Under the pieces are notes generated by a model, which searched no databases, was not told the DNA's origin, and saw only the letters and a program-made list of their open reading frames with translations. 23,081 nucleotides of DNA from Puniceicoccales bacterium. GTDB lineage: Bacteria > Verrucomicrobiota > Verrucomicrobiia > Opitutales > UBA9783. The DNA is taken from positions 1 to 23,081 of the forward strand of contig JAIRKR010000007.1 in NCBI GenBank assembly GCA_031260015.1, written 5' to 3'. Below are positions 1-8,753 of this stretch, piece by piece (position 1 is the stretch's first letter; every line of letters starts with the position of its first letter). The position numbers and the translations under genes are program-made.

Positions 1-32
1 AAAAGTTCGGTTTTAACGAAAATTGAAACATC

Positions 33-1430
33 ATGACCTTGAAGGAATTAGATGTAATAAAGATGAAACAGGAGGCCGTAAAAACGCCTTATGCATTCGA
101 TGCGGGTGAAGGTCTTAACGAAGGTACCATTCGCTACATGGTAGAAGCAAAAAAGGAATCGGATGCCTGGTTACAATTTCGTCTAAACGCTTTGAAAGTG
201 TTTTATTCAAAGACTATTCCGACCTGGTTACCAACTTGGTTAAATGATATTGATTATCAACATTTAAGCTATTATTTAGCCGAAAGTAGAAACGTAAGAA
301 AAGCTTGGGAAGAAGTCCCGACAAATATTAAGCAAACGTTTGAAAAATTGGGAATTCCAGAACGAGAGCGTCGTTTTTTAGCAGGTGTGGAAGCTCAATT
401 TGACAGCGAATTTGCCTATGCGAAGATGCGTACGCACTTGGAACAACAGGGAGTTGTGTTTGTGGATTCAACGGAGGGGTTACGTCAATATCCGGAAATA
501 TTTGAACCTTATTTTGCCAAGATAGTTCCCGTTCACGATAATAAATTTTCTGCGCTCAACAGTGCCGTTTTCAGCGGAGGAAGCTTTATCTACGTTCCAA
601 AGGGTGTTAAAGTACAACAACCTTTGCAAGCTTATTTTAGAATCAATTCGGAACGTTCGGGCCAATTTGAACGCACGCTTATTGTGGTGGACGAAGGGGC
701 CGAATTGACGTACATGGAAGGCTGTACGGCACCCGCATTTGATACGCAAAACCTACATTCCGCCGTTGTCGAATTGGTGGTTAAGAAGGGAGCAAAGCTG
801 CAGTACATTACGGTACAAAATTGGTCATCCAACGTGCTTAATTTAGTTACCAAACGGGGTTGGGTGGAAGAAGAGGCGGAGCTTCGATGGATCGATTGCA
901 ATATAGGTTCTCGCATAACGGTTAAGTATCCGGGTCTTATATTAAAAGGAAGAAAAGCGCGAGGCGAAGTGTTATCGATTGCTTTGGCACACGACGGACA
1001 AAGGCAGGATACGGGAGCGCGTGTACTGCATTTGGCCGACGAAACATCCTCTAACATTGTTTCCAAATCTATTTCGATTGGACAAGGATGGGCAGGCTAT
1101 CGAGGTCAAGTGTACGTACAACCTGGGTTAGAACATTGCAAAAATAGCACGGAATGCCATTCTTTGTTGCTCGGTGAAACCAGCCCTACGGGCACCTTCC
1201 CAACACTTGAAATCTCCGGAGATTCCCACAATGTTCGGCATGAGGCCAGTATCGCCTGCATCGATGAAGAAAAACTTTTTTACCTACAACAGCGTGGTTT
1301 AAAACGTTCGGAGGCTATGAGCTTAAGCGTCAATGGCTTCGTCAACGACTTGGTACGCATGTTCCCCCTTGAGTACAGCGTCGAATTAAAAAGACTCATC
1401 GATTTGGAAGTTGAAAATGCAGTTGGCTAG
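33..1430 (+). CDS. sufB: Fe-S cluster assembly scaffold protein SufB
   Basis: SufB is the core scaffold of the SUF system. With SufC (ATPase) and SufD it assembles Fe-S clusters in the cytosol. The 465-residue product is close to the usual length. It shows the SufB beta-helix core (for example GGSFIYVPKGVKVQQPLQ near residue 180) and the conserved C-terminal segment NSTECHSLLLGE. Cys375 in that segment matches the conserved functional cysteine of SufB. The C-terminal helical part (LFYLQQRG, VNGF, PLEYSVE) is intact. The ATG at 33 has no clear Shine-Dalgarno. A second in-frame ATG at 63 is possible, but the longer form fits the family better. No sufC, sufD or sufS follows: the next gene faces the other way. 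Partners must lie upstream of the window or elsewhere. Identity is secure; the exact start is not. Confidence 0.96.
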   Translation: MTLKELDVIKMKQEAVKTPYAFDAGEGLNEGTIRYMVEAKKESDAWLQFRLNALKVFYSKTIPTWLPTWLNDIDYQHLSYYLAESRNVRKAWEEVPTNIKQTFEKLGIPERERRFLAGVEAQFDSEFAYAKMRTHLEQQGVVFVDSTEGLRQYPEIFEPYFAKIVPVHDNKFSALNSAVFSGGSFIYVPKGVKVQQPLQAYFRINSERSGQFERTLIVVDEGAELTYMEGCTAPAFDTQNLHSAVVELVVKKGAKLQYITVQNWSSNVLNLVTKRGWVEEEAELRWIDCNIGSRITVKYPGLILKGRKARGEVLSIALAHDGQRQDTGARVLHLADETSSNIVSKSISIGQGWAGYRGQVYVQPGLEHCKNSTECHSLLLGETSPTGTFPTLEISGDSHNVRHEASIACIDEEKLFYLQQRGLKRSEAMSLSVNGFVNDLVRMFPLEYSVELKRLIDLEVENAVG

Positions 1431-1581
1431 TTGTAAATTTTTACATTTGGATCGACAAATTGTCTTCTGAAAATTTGGCATCTAGGAGACTTTTAGGTCT
1501 TGGAGTATATGCGTAGGCTTTTTGATGAATATTTTTAGTTTAGTGCTACGTTTTGCCATTTTTATTTGCCCTGTTTGTTTA

Positions 1582-2616
1582 TTAAAAACAAGCATTTACT
1601 TTGGGTGCATGAGGTATGTTTTGTATGGTGCATTCTGGATTTTTAGGTGGGAATAAGAGTTTTTGAATAAGGGTTAAAGGTATTTTTTGATGATTTCTTT
1701 TAGATAATTCAATAGACCTTAGAATATCCGTAAAGGTTATGGCAGCATTGTTAGCGGCCATATCTCTGTAAGTGTCAATGGCATTTTCCGAATTGCTATG
1801 TTCGCGATTCCCGGCTAAGTCGCTGATACCGCGGATGACGCAGAAGAATTTTTGGAAATCGTGGCAGATGAGGGCAACCGCAAAAGACTCCATATCGACT
1901 ACCGAAGCACCATAAGTTTTAACTAGATATTGCCTGTATGTGTCACTGTCAACGAATACAGTACCACTGACGCCACTGCCTCCAATCCACATGGTAAAGT
2001 CGTGGCCAGGACTTGTCGATCGTAAGATAGTTTGGACTGCGGTGAATAACGAGTTCGGGCATGTTAGGAATTGGGTACGAATGATTTCATCATTTGAGTC
2101 AACGCCTATCTCCGTAGAACTAGGGTAAAAGTCCTTATAATTCGGAAATTCTTGTTCATAGCGCCGAGCGTGCGTTCCATCCGATTTTTTATTGTAAATA
2201 TACCCTGCAGTATGAAAGGCCCATTTTTCTGGAATGCATACATCTCCCGGTTCTAAATTTGGATTTAAGCTTCCGCCAATACCCACAAAGAACACTTTTT
2301 CGACGTTTGGAAACAGAAGAAGTAGTTTAGACAATCGTTGCGATGTTGATAAAATATTCTTACCGGTAACGGCTACGGCTATATGGTGACCTCTGTAAAA
2401 AAAATAGTGTACGGTTATATCGTTGTATTGTTTCTTCTTTAAGGCTTTACAATCGGGAAGTCTGTATAACTGCCGAAAGATTGCATTGCGTTCAAATTTT
2501 TGAGAACAGACGCATAAAATGGAATAGTTGCTTTCAATTTGTCGAGGGACTGAATGATATTCTGTATGAACATACAAAAGATGCATATTGAGGAGGAATA
2601 TATGTTTGAATGACAT
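1582..2616 (-). CDS. Nucleoside phosphorylase/nucleosidase superfamily protein (MTA/SAH nucleosidase-like)
   Basis: This is a purine nucleoside phosphorylase (PNP_UDP_1) superfamily protein that probably cleaves or phosphorolyses a nucleoside such as methylthioadenosine or S-adenosylhomocysteine. Motifs, numbered from a GTG at 2664, are FFVGIGGSLNPNLEPGDV (about 125-142), the glycine-rich phosphate or ribose-binding segment, and VVDMESFAVALICHDF with RGISDLAG (about 255-285). The latter contains the MES glutamate and the aspartate used by nucleosidases. The core spans about 48-310. The C-terminal 50 residues are unlike the family. I chose the first ATG (2616). The GTG at 2664 would add a hydrophobic stretch, and the ATG at 2586 is also possible; none has a Shine-Dalgarno. 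The product is longer than the roughly 230-residue cytosolic MTA/SAH nucleosidases, and substrate cannot be deduced. The gene stands alone, convergent with sufB and divergent from murC. Confidence 0.8.
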   Translation of the reverse strand: MSFKHIFLLNMHLLYVHTEYHSVPRQIESNYSILCVCSQKFERNAIFRQLYRLPDCKALKKKQYNDITVHYFFYRGHHIAVAVTGKNILSTSQRLSKLLLLFPNVEKVFFVGIGGSLNPNLEPGDVCIPEKWAFHTAGYIYNKKSDGTHARRYEQEFPNYKDFYPSSTEIGVDSNDEIIRTQFLTCPNSLFTAVQTILRSTSPGHDFTMWIGGSGVSGTVFVDSDTYRQYLVKTYGASVVDMESFAVALICHDFQKFFCVIRGISDLAGNREHSNSENAIDTYRDMAANNAAITFTDILRSIELSKRNHQKIPLTLIQKLLFPPKNPECTIQNIPHAPKVNACF

Positions 2617-2988
2617 AGGTATCTGTAGGGTTATGTTAATAGTAACTAGTAGCAAGAAAAACACCAGTCGTAAGGAAATTTTTGCAGTCGTAAAAAAGAA
2701 TAGTGGAAGTTTTTTCTGCGAAAAAATTACGCGATGGTGTTATCTCGTTCAACATCATTCGTAAATTTTCAAAAAGTCTTTGAGAGTCTCGTACGGTATG
2801 TGAAAAAATTTTCAAAAATTTTTTTACAATGTAGAAAAATCTTCCGTATTAGTATCTGGCAACATCTTATGCGAGTTAGTAAAAAATATCCCAAAAGTGT
2901 ATACAACATTTTCCTAGGCTAAAAAATCTTGCCTATAACACCTTTTTAACACTAATTTGGTGGGGAATTATATAGAGGAGAGATTGGA
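2617..2988. other. AT-rich intergenic region between divergent genes
   Basis: This region separates the leftward nucleosidase gene from the rightward murC-murB operon and should hold both promoters. It is very AT-rich, with A/T runs around 2800-2826. It has a short direct repeat of cagtcgtaa (about 2665 and 2686). A 62-codon frame at 2734-2922 is low-complexity and basic, has no ribosome binding site and is probably chance. Candidate promoter boxes before murC are TTAACA (2946-2951), a 17-base spacer and TATATA (2969-2974). Transcription from these would start at or after the Shine-Dalgarno, so they are doubtful. TTGCCT at 2929-2934 is an alternative -35, but its -10 is poor. Confidence 0.4.
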
Positions 2989-5181
2989 TTGCAAAAAAGC
3001 ATTTTTTTATTGGGCCTAGGGGGGATGGGTATGGAATCCTTGGGCTTATATTTGCAGCAGCAAGGATATCAAATATATGGATGGGATGACTGCGTTACGG
3101 TGGCACGTGTGAATCAGCTGCAACGAAACGGTTTCGTGTGGACGCATGTTTTACCTGAAAATGAGGGTTCGTTGATTTATTCTTCCGCGGTTCCGGTAAA
3201 ACATCCTCTAATACAGACGGCGATCCGGCGCCAATGGCCGGTTGCACGCCGAGGTAGTTTTTTAGCACAATGGTTAAAAAATGCCAATGTTTTAGCCATC
3301 GTAGGTAGTCATGGAAAATCGAGCACTACGGCCTATTTGGTCCATTTTTTTAAACAAGCTGGAATTGCCGTAAATTATTTACTGGGAGCACGGTATCAAA
3401 CCGCCTGTTATCCAATGGGGGACTACGATTCAAGCGCGATGTGGAATCTTGTGGAAGTGGATGAGAGCGATGGGACCATTGGGGAATTTTCTCCAACGGC
3501 AACACTTGTTTTAAACAATGATTTGGATCATTCAAATTACTATCCAACCGGCGATGCTTACAAATCAGCCCTACATCGATTGTGCCAACGTACACAATCT
3601 TGGGTAATGATGCCAGAGAGTATTGCTGGGGCCCCTTTGCCCAAGATCCCTGTATTTCAATTGGGGCGTGATTTTTCCATTACCGAAAAGAGCAAGTCAT
3701 TCATTTTTAGTTGCTTAAGGGATAATTTTCAAAAAGAATATGCCAAGGAAAACATTTTTAATCCGACCAATGTTTTAATGGCCCTGAGCGCTTTTTACTT
3801 GATCACCGAAAGCGCAGTGGGTGATTTCGCAATCAAATCTTTTCCAGGCATTCAACGTCGTCAGGAAATTTTGTTGAAAACGGAACGCGTATGCGTATTA
3901 AGCGATTATGCGCATCATCCGACCGAATTGGAGGCCTACTTGGAATATGTGAAGAAATTTTTTACGGGAGAACAGTGGGTTGCCTTTGAACCGCATCGAA
4001 GTTCTCGAATGCGCTTGTTTTATCTCGATTTTATCCGTATTTTAAAAACCTATCCGCACGTTTTTTTAGGTGAAACCTACCGTGCATTTGAAGATGAAGT
4101 GTTGTTTTCCAGGGATATTATATTATCGCAGATGCCGTTGGCACAAAAGTTGGAAACTTTGTTACCGGATGCTTTTTTTATGTCGCACGATCAGAAAACG
4201 ATTTCGTTTATTGGTGCAGGGAACATCGATGCTTATGCCCATGACTGGGTAAAAAGATTGGTGAGTTTGTGGAGAGATTATTTGGAAGAGAATTCAAAAG
4301 AGTGCATAAGGGTATACGCTCGTTTAGATAAAAAATCTACTTTTTGCATGGGGGGCGAAGGGTTATTTTTTTGTGCTCCAAAAACTTTGTTTGGGCTACG
4401 TTCACTTGTGTTGGCTTCAAGAAATTTAGGAATTCCCTGGTATATTTTGGGAAGGGGATCGAACGTGCTTATGCCGCATACGCGATACGATGGGATTGTT
4501 CTACAATTGTCAGATCCCCTATGGACCACCCTTGTTCCGCTAGATCTCGCATGTGTTCGAGTAGGGGCGGGATGTACGCTGGGTAAAATGCTTAACTTTA
4601 TGCAAAGCAATGGCATAGGTGGATTTGAATTTTTAGACGGGATTCCTGGAACGGTCGGAGGAGCTTTGCAGATGAACGCCGGAACAAATTTGAAAGGCAT
4701 CTGGGAATGTGTTGCGTCGATTGAAGTTATGAATGAACGCGGAGAAGTGGAATCATTGCAACGCGGTGACGTTCAAACGGATTACCGTACGTGCACGAGC
4801 TTGGAGGGGAAAATCGCCTTGAGCGTTGTTGTCAAAGGATACGCATGTGAGCCGCAAACAATAAAAGCGAAGAGGCAATGCATACGTGCACAGCGTGCGG
4901 TTTCACAACCTAAAGGTATCAGTTTGGGCTGTTTTTTTAAAAATACAATGGGTGAATCTACCGGAAAATTGCTGGATCAATTGGGACTGAAGGGAATGCG
5001 GGTAGGGGGAGCGTTTGTGTCGCCTAAACACGCGAATTTCATTTTGAACGATGGTACGGCCACATTTTACCACGTTGTTGAATTGGTATCCAAAATTAGG
5101 TCCATCGTCATTCAAAAAACCGGTCAAGTGCTTGTTCCCGAAGTAAGAATTTTAGGTAAAAACTGGGAGAGTGTTTTATGA
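2989..5181 (+). CDS. murC-murB: Fused UDP-N-acetylmuramate--L-alanine ligase / UDP-N-acetylenolpyruvoylglucosamine reductase (MurC-MurB)
   Basis: A 730-residue cytosolic fusion of two successive enzymes of peptidoglycan precursor synthesis. Residues 1-430 are MurC: N-terminal dinucleotide-like GLGGMGM, ATP P-loop GSHGKSSTT (106-114), VEVDESDG (155-162), NNDLDHS (176-182) and YAHHPTE (307-313). Residues about 445-728 are MurB: FAD segment ILGRGSNVLM (486-495), GIPGTVGGALQMNAGT (551-566), LGCFFKN (646-652), RVGGAFVSPKHANFILN and a final PEVRILG. Cys648 sits where the MurB proton donor is usually serine. The TTG start at 2989 has a well-spaced Shine-Dalgarno (GAGGAG, 2975-2980), which decides it. 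The stop overlaps the ddl start (ATGA, 5178-5181), so the two are translationally coupled. MurB acts before MurC in the pathway, so the fusion could channel UDP-MurNAc. Both halves look intact. Confidence 0.95.
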   Translation: MQKSIFLLGLGGMGMESLGLYLQQQGYQIYGWDDCVTVARVNQLQRNGFVWTHVLPENEGSLIYSSAVPVKHPLIQTAIRRQWPVARRGSFLAQWLKNANVLAIVGSHGKSSTTAYLVHFFKQAGIAVNYLLGARYQTACYPMGDYDSSAMWNLVEVDESDGTIGEFSPTATLVLNNDLDHSNYYPTGDAYKSALHRLCQRTQSWVMMPESIAGAPLPKIPVFQLGRDFSITEKSKSFIFSCLRDNFQKEYAKENIFNPTNVLMALSAFYLITESAVGDFAIKSFPGIQRRQEILLKTERVCVLSDYAHHPTELEAYLEYVKKFFTGEQWVAFEPHRSSRMRLFYLDFIRILKTYPHVFLGETYRAFEDEVLFSRDIILSQMPLAQKLETLLPDAFFMSHDQKTISFIGAGNIDAYAHDWVKRLVSLWRDYLEENSKECIRVYARLDKKSTFCMGGEGLFFCAPKTLFGLRSLVLASRNLGIPWYILGRGSNVLMPHTRYDGIVLQLSDPLWTTLVPLDLACVRVGAGCTLGKMLNFMQSNGIGGFEFLDGIPGTVGGALQMNAGTNLKGIWECVASIEVMNERGEVESLQRGDVQTDYRTCTSLEGKIALSVVVKGYACEPQTIKAKRQCIRAQRAVSQPKGISLGCFFKNTMGESTGKLLDQLGLKGMRVGGAFVSPKHANFILNDGTATFYHVVELVSKIRSIVIQKTGQVLVPEVRILGKNWESVL

Positions 5182-6113
5182 CGTGCGATTTGGAAGTGGT
5201 TATTTTATTTGGCGGAGAGGGTGAAGAAAGAGAAGTTTCACTCAAATCGGCCGAACCAACGATTGATCATTTGAAGCAGTTTTTTAACGTTCGATCCATT
5301 CGGTTAGATTCCAATGAGTTACCCGTGCATTTAAGGCTTCACAAGGACTTGATTTTTCCGTTAATCCACGGGGATTTTGGTGAAGACGGTCGTTTACAAT
5401 ATTTATTGGAACAGGGGGGGTACGCCATGGTGGGTAGTGGGTCCAAAGCGAGTCGTTTGTGCATAGATAAAATGAAAAGTAAGCGAGTGGCGGGTCGATG
5501 GGGCATCCCCGTGTTACCCGCCGTAGATCTGGTTGCAGGTGAGGCGCTGGACGAAACGCATTTGAAGGCAGTGTTAAAAAGTGAAACATTCGTTTTAAAG
5601 CCAACGGATAAGGGAAGCAGCATTGGGGTTCACCTATGTGAAAGTTTTCAGGTATTGCAGCGTATTTGGGGAACTGTTAAAAGTGGGAATTGGATGGTAG
5701 AACGATGTGTTTTTGGGAGAGAGTTAACGGTGGGAATCTTGCAAGGTGAACCTTTGGGAGTCGTCGAAATTCGACCCAAAGTTGGCTTTTACGATTTTAA
5801 AAATAAGTATACGGCGGGCGCTTGCGATTACTTGTTTCCGGCTCCCGTAGATGCGGCTACGTCTCAAAAAGTACGCGCTATTGGGGGTGAATTTTTTAAA
5901 AGGGCGCATTGCCTTGATTTTTCTAGGGCAGATTTTTTGTTGGAAGACGATGGAAGTATTTGGTTTTTGGAAATGAATACAATTCCTGGAATGACGAATC
6001 AAAGTTTGTTTCCAAAAAGTGCTGCCTGTTGTGGAATGAGTTTTGATGAAGTCTTGCAACGTATTATCCATGGAGCAATTGAACGCAACCAGTTGTGTAA
6101 TTTATTGAAATAG
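5178..6113 (+). CDS. ddl: D-alanine--D-alanine ligase
   Basis: Ddl is a cytosolic ATP-grasp enzyme that makes D-Ala-D-Ala for the peptidoglycan stem peptide. The 311-residue product is the normal length. Visible motifs are GGEGEEREVSL (12-22, family GGxSxEREVSL), PLIHGDFGEDGRLQ (61-74), the ATP-binding KPTDKGSSIGV (141-151), ERCVFGRELTVGIL (175-188) and the metal and substrate loop LEMNTIPGMT (264-273). The start overlaps the murC-murB stop by four bases (ATGA), and the stop TAG is immediately followed by the ftsQ ATG. The three genes therefore form one coupled unit. No key residue appears lost. Confidence 0.96.
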   Translation: MTCDLEVVILFGGEGEEREVSLKSAEPTIDHLKQFFNVRSIRLDSNELPVHLRLHKDLIFPLIHGDFGEDGRLQYLLEQGGYAMVGSGSKASRLCIDKMKSKRVAGRWGIPVLPAVDLVAGEALDETHLKAVLKSETFVLKPTDKGSSIGVHLCESFQVLQRIWGTVKSGNWMVERCVFGRELTVGILQGEPLGVVEIRPKVGFYDFKNKYTAGACDYLFPAPVDAATSQKVRAIGGEFFKRAHCLDFSRADFLLEDDGSIWFLEMNTIPGMTNQSLFPKSAACCGMSFDEVLQRIIHGAIERNQLCNLLK

Positions 6114-6953
6114 ATGGCGTTAAGTAAAAAAGATCATTCGTGGCGTAGTTTGCAACAGGATGCACAGTTAACCAAAGCTCGTTGTAAGGGGTTTTTGAGT
6201 AAATTTTTCATTTTGGTTGCGGTAAGTTCTCTATTGGTAATTGCCTTTAAATGGTGTGCCCATTTTCACAAACCACTTTTATGTCCTCAGCCTTTACGAA
6301 AGATCATTTTTACTTCCGATGGAGTTTTATCAGAAAATTGGCTGAGGAGACACGTGTCCATTCCATTAGGGAAGGATCTTATGCACATTGATCTTGGGTA
6401 CATAAAAACTCAGTTGGAGACTTATTCGCAAGTAGCTTCTGCGGTCATCACACGGAAATTTCCGGATACCCTAGCCATTGAAATCAAGGAACTCAAACCT
6501 GTGGCTAAACTTTTTGTGTCCACGCAAGGTAAGCGTTGCGTTCGATTAATTTCTGCCGAAGGTAAATTGTTTACACCCGTAGCGTACACAAAGTATGGTA
6601 TAAAAACTTTGCCCACCCTATCCGATGTAACGGTACAGATCATCCAAGAGGGACAAATTCTTAAATTTAATAGAATTTATACATTATGGGTCGAATTGAT
6701 GCGTCAGCATCCGGATGTTTACGCGACCATTGTTCAAATTTCGTTAAAAAATTTTGATCCATTGTTGGAAGAAAAGTGGTTGCAAGTAGATTTGAAAACG
6801 TCTCACGATCAGCATCTTATTTTTAATTGTACTGATGTTAATGCGCAAATGAGGAAATTGAAGGGTGTTTTGTACGCGTTGACATCCTCGCAGCGTTCGC
6901 AGTTATTGCGCATCGATTTATCCTTAACGAATCCTATTGTTGAGTTTAGGTAA
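6114..6953 (+). CDS. ftsQ: Cell division protein FtsQ/DivIB family
   Basis: A single-pass inner-membrane divisome protein that links FtsB/FtsL and other septal proteins. The 279-residue product has a basic cytosolic N-terminus, one transmembrane segment at about 31-46 (FFILVAVSSLLVIAFK), a POTRA-like domain at about 61-132 ending in FPDTLAIEIKELKPVAKL (the FtsQ signature P-x-T-L-x-I-x-I-x-E-x-x-P), and the FtsQ beta domain to the C-terminus. The ATG follows the ddl TAG with no gap and has no Shine-Dalgarno of its own, implying translation by re-initiation. In most dcw clusters ftsA and ftsZ follow. Here the next gene is convergent and unrelated, so the cluster is cut short. Confidence 0.88.
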   Translation: MALSKKDHSWRSLQQDAQLTKARCKGFLSKFFILVAVSSLLVIAFKWCAHFHKPLLCPQPLRKIIFTSDGVLSENWLRRHVSIPLGKDLMHIDLGYIKTQLETYSQVASAVITRKFPDTLAIEIKELKPVAKLFVSTQGKRCVRLISAEGKLFTPVAYTKYGIKTLPTLSDVTVQIIQEGQILKFNRIYTLWVELMRQHPDVYATIVQISLKNFDPLLEEKWLQVDLKTSHDQHLIFNCTDVNAQMRKLKGVLYALTSSQRSQLLRIDLSLTNPIVEFR

Positions 6954-7032
6954 TTGAAGGTTGGCATGTTGATTTTAATAATGCATCGTTACGGCCAAAT
7001 GTAGGCAGGTCATTTTTTTAAGAAAACGCGTT

Positions 7033-7683
7033 TCATGCAAGAGGACTGTGTATCGTTCCATGAGGAGGCGTAATGTAAAGATAATCTCCTTCGTAGATGG
7101 TATCAAATAAGTCGAGCATATCTGCATTGGATAATAAAATGCATCCATGAGAAAGGGGTTGGGGGATGAAATTTTCTAGATTGGTTCCATGAATATAAAC
7201 GGTGCGTTTGTAGGTATCGCAACAAAATTTTTGTGCGTTGTATCCGCGATTTTTGGCGATTTCAAGTCCCTGAAGGCGTAGGATGCGTGTCGTAATGAAT
7301 CCGCATGCAGATTTGTGAGTTGCAGGTGGGCAAATTACTCCCGTGAAGTGCCTGCGTTTAAAAACTCCGTGCAAGGGAACCGCATCGCCTATTTTTTCAC
7401 AAATTCGATGCAGTCCATACGGCGTACCCAAGCTATTATACACGCAACTTTGTGGAGCTCTGCTGGAAGAAAATAGGTAAGTTTTTCGAAAGGCAAAGCC
7501 CAATGGATGTACTGTAAACAGATGTAGCTGATGTTTTCGAGTATCTGCCAACAAGTAGTGTCCATTCCACAAAGGGTCAAGACGTTGCTGCAGTATTCTA
7601 AAAAGCATCGCTTTAAAAGTATTGCGAGTCGTTAAAAGGTCAAGTTTTCTGCTTTGGAAATTGAAAAATGCAAGTAAGTGCAT
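7033..7683 (-). CDS. L,D-transpeptidase (YkuD domain) family protein
   Basis: This is a YkuD-fold enzyme that makes or exchanges meso-DAP cross-links in peptidoglycan, or attaches proteins to it. The 216-residue product carries the catalytic motif YIHGTN (163-168) and, 10 residues later, SHGCILLSNADMLDLFD (178-194), with nucleophile Cys181 and preceding His179. An earlier conserved-looking stretch is GTPYGLHRICEKIG. The ATG at 7683 has no close Shine-Dalgarno, and a stop lies in frame 9 codons upstream, so there is little room for a missing signal peptide. None is visible although the family normally works in the periplasm. The product may use a non-classical route, or may act on something else. 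Convergent with ftsQ, with a 79-base gap. A near-perfect hairpin (7715-7738) lies upstream. Confidence 0.85.
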   Translation of the reverse strand: MHLLAFFNFQSRKLDLLTTRNTFKAMLFRILQQRLDPLWNGHYLLADTRKHQLHLFTVHPLGFAFRKTYLFSSSRAPQSCVYNSLGTPYGLHRICEKIGDAVPLHGVFKRRHFTGVICPPATHKSACGFITTRILRLQGLEIAKNRGYNAQKFCCDTYKRTVYIHGTNLENFIPQPLSHGCILLSNADMLDLFDTIYEGDYLYITPPHGTIHSPLA

Positions 7684-7714
7684 TGGGTTTTAAGACAAAA
7701 ACACCTACCTACTT

Positions 7715-7738
7715 TGCCTTTAACTACGTTAAAAGGCA
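7715..7738. repeat. Short inverted repeat in divergent intergenic region
   Basis: TGCCTTTAAC, a 3-base loop, and GTTAAAAGGCA form a 10-bp stem with one bulged base. It lies 32-55 bases upstream of the L,D-transpeptidase start, in the gap shared with the exported protein gene at 7949. It could be a regulatory hairpin or binding site. No T-run makes it a convincing terminator on either strand. Confidence 0.3.
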
Positions 7739-7948
7739 TCTCTAGGTCGAATGGAAAGATTTGTTGGGACTTTTTTATGTGCGCAAAAATTGGGTAAAAG
7801 TCAATATGCTGCTCAAAGCAATGATATTTTTAGATCCGGATAAATTCATTACAGCTTTATTTTAAAAAAGCCCCCAATACACTTACCTAAGAGTAAATTA
7901 TCCATAATTTTGTGTCATTTAACTTTAAACTAAAGGAGATAAAACAAA

Positions 7949-8686
7949 ATGAACAAAATAATGAATAAATTTATAAAAACAAGCCTAGTGACGGTAGGTT
8001 TGATGGGTGCAATTACTTTGAATGCCTGGCATTGTGCTGATTGTCAGATGGAACATAGAGGTCGAGTTTGTCCCGTAACTGGAAGGACGTCGGACGGCTC
8101 TAGACACGATGGTTGGGAACAGGATGTGGATGCGGACGATCGGGAGGCAATTATCAAATATTTAATAGAACAGCGTCAAACATATGCTCAACCACAAAAA
8201 GAAGATCCAAACCCAGGTAGGCCAAAGCCTTCTATAAATCCGGTGGTAGGCCGTATGCTTGACGGTAATTCTATTTATGATATGGATGGAAATTACGGGA
8301 CAGAAGATGGCAGACAAGTTAAAAAAATCGCAGGGCGGTGGTTATATTCGATTAGTCATGATATATGGTCAGACGGAGTGGATAAAATTTTCGACCCCAA
8401 GGGTCAGCCCATAGAGTCAGTAGGTCAGCTAGCCAATGGTCATTTAGTTTACAAGGTACACTCACGCCTTTCAACTGCAAGGGGTTATTTTGAATACTTC
8501 GCTACGGGTTACCCTGAGGAGAAGGATTTGAAGATTGCAGTAGTCCAATTACTTCATGGTCGTTTTGTATATGGGCACTCTTACTCAAAAACACGGGCTT
8601 GCATAAAAGGTGCTTATTTCGACGGCCGTCAGTGGATTGATAAGAAGACAGGCCAAACTTACAACACTGAAGAAGATATACCATAG
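7949..8686 (+). CDS. Exported protein of unknown function with N-terminal CCHC knuckle (family member 1)
   Basis: I do not recognise the family. The 245-residue product starts with a classical signal peptide (basic MNKIMNKFIK, hydrophobic TSLVTVGLMGAITL, cleavage likely after Ala26). Right after the cut comes WHCADCQMEHRGRVCPVT (27-44), a C-x2-C-x3-H-x4-C arrangement (C29, C32, H36, C41). It resembles the rubredoxin or zinc-ribbon knuckle WxCxxCxxxH...CPxC with the last Cys replaced by Thr. The same motif begins the exported protein at 12068. The remainder has an acidic helix (about 58-75), a Pro-rich linker (81-98) and a region with degenerate G-[RH]-x-[LV]-Y units near residues 129, 164 and 204. 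That part may be beta-rich. A good Shine-Dalgarno (AAGGAG, 7933-7938) supports the ATG at 7949. The gene stands alone and ends in a strong terminator. Metal binding is inference. Confidence 0.85.
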   Translation: MNKIMNKFIKTSLVTVGLMGAITLNAWHCADCQMEHRGRVCPVTGRTSDGSRHDGWEQDVDADDREAIIKYLIEQRQTYAQPQKEDPNPGRPKPSINPVVGRMLDGNSIYDMDGNYGTEDGRQVKKIAGRWLYSISHDIWSDGVDKIFDPKGQPIESVGQLANGHLVYKVHSRLSTARGYFEYFATGYPEEKDLKIAVVQLLHGRFVYGHSYSKTRACIKGAYFDGRQWIDKKTGQTYNTEEDIP

Positions 8687-8753
8687 GAGTATTACTATTC
8701 CTCATGGAATTAAGTGAGAAAATTCCCACACTTTTAAGTCTAGTTTAAGAAAG

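Noticed and set aside
1480..1557. 25-codon basic minus-strand frame (begins MAKRSTKLK) downstream of sufB.
   Set aside because: Too short, without ribosome binding site or homology that I can recognise; likely chance.
2734..2922. 62-codon open frame in the region before murC.
   Set aside because: AT-rich, basic low-complexity product with no ribosome binding site and no recognisable motif; the region is expected to hold divergent promoters.
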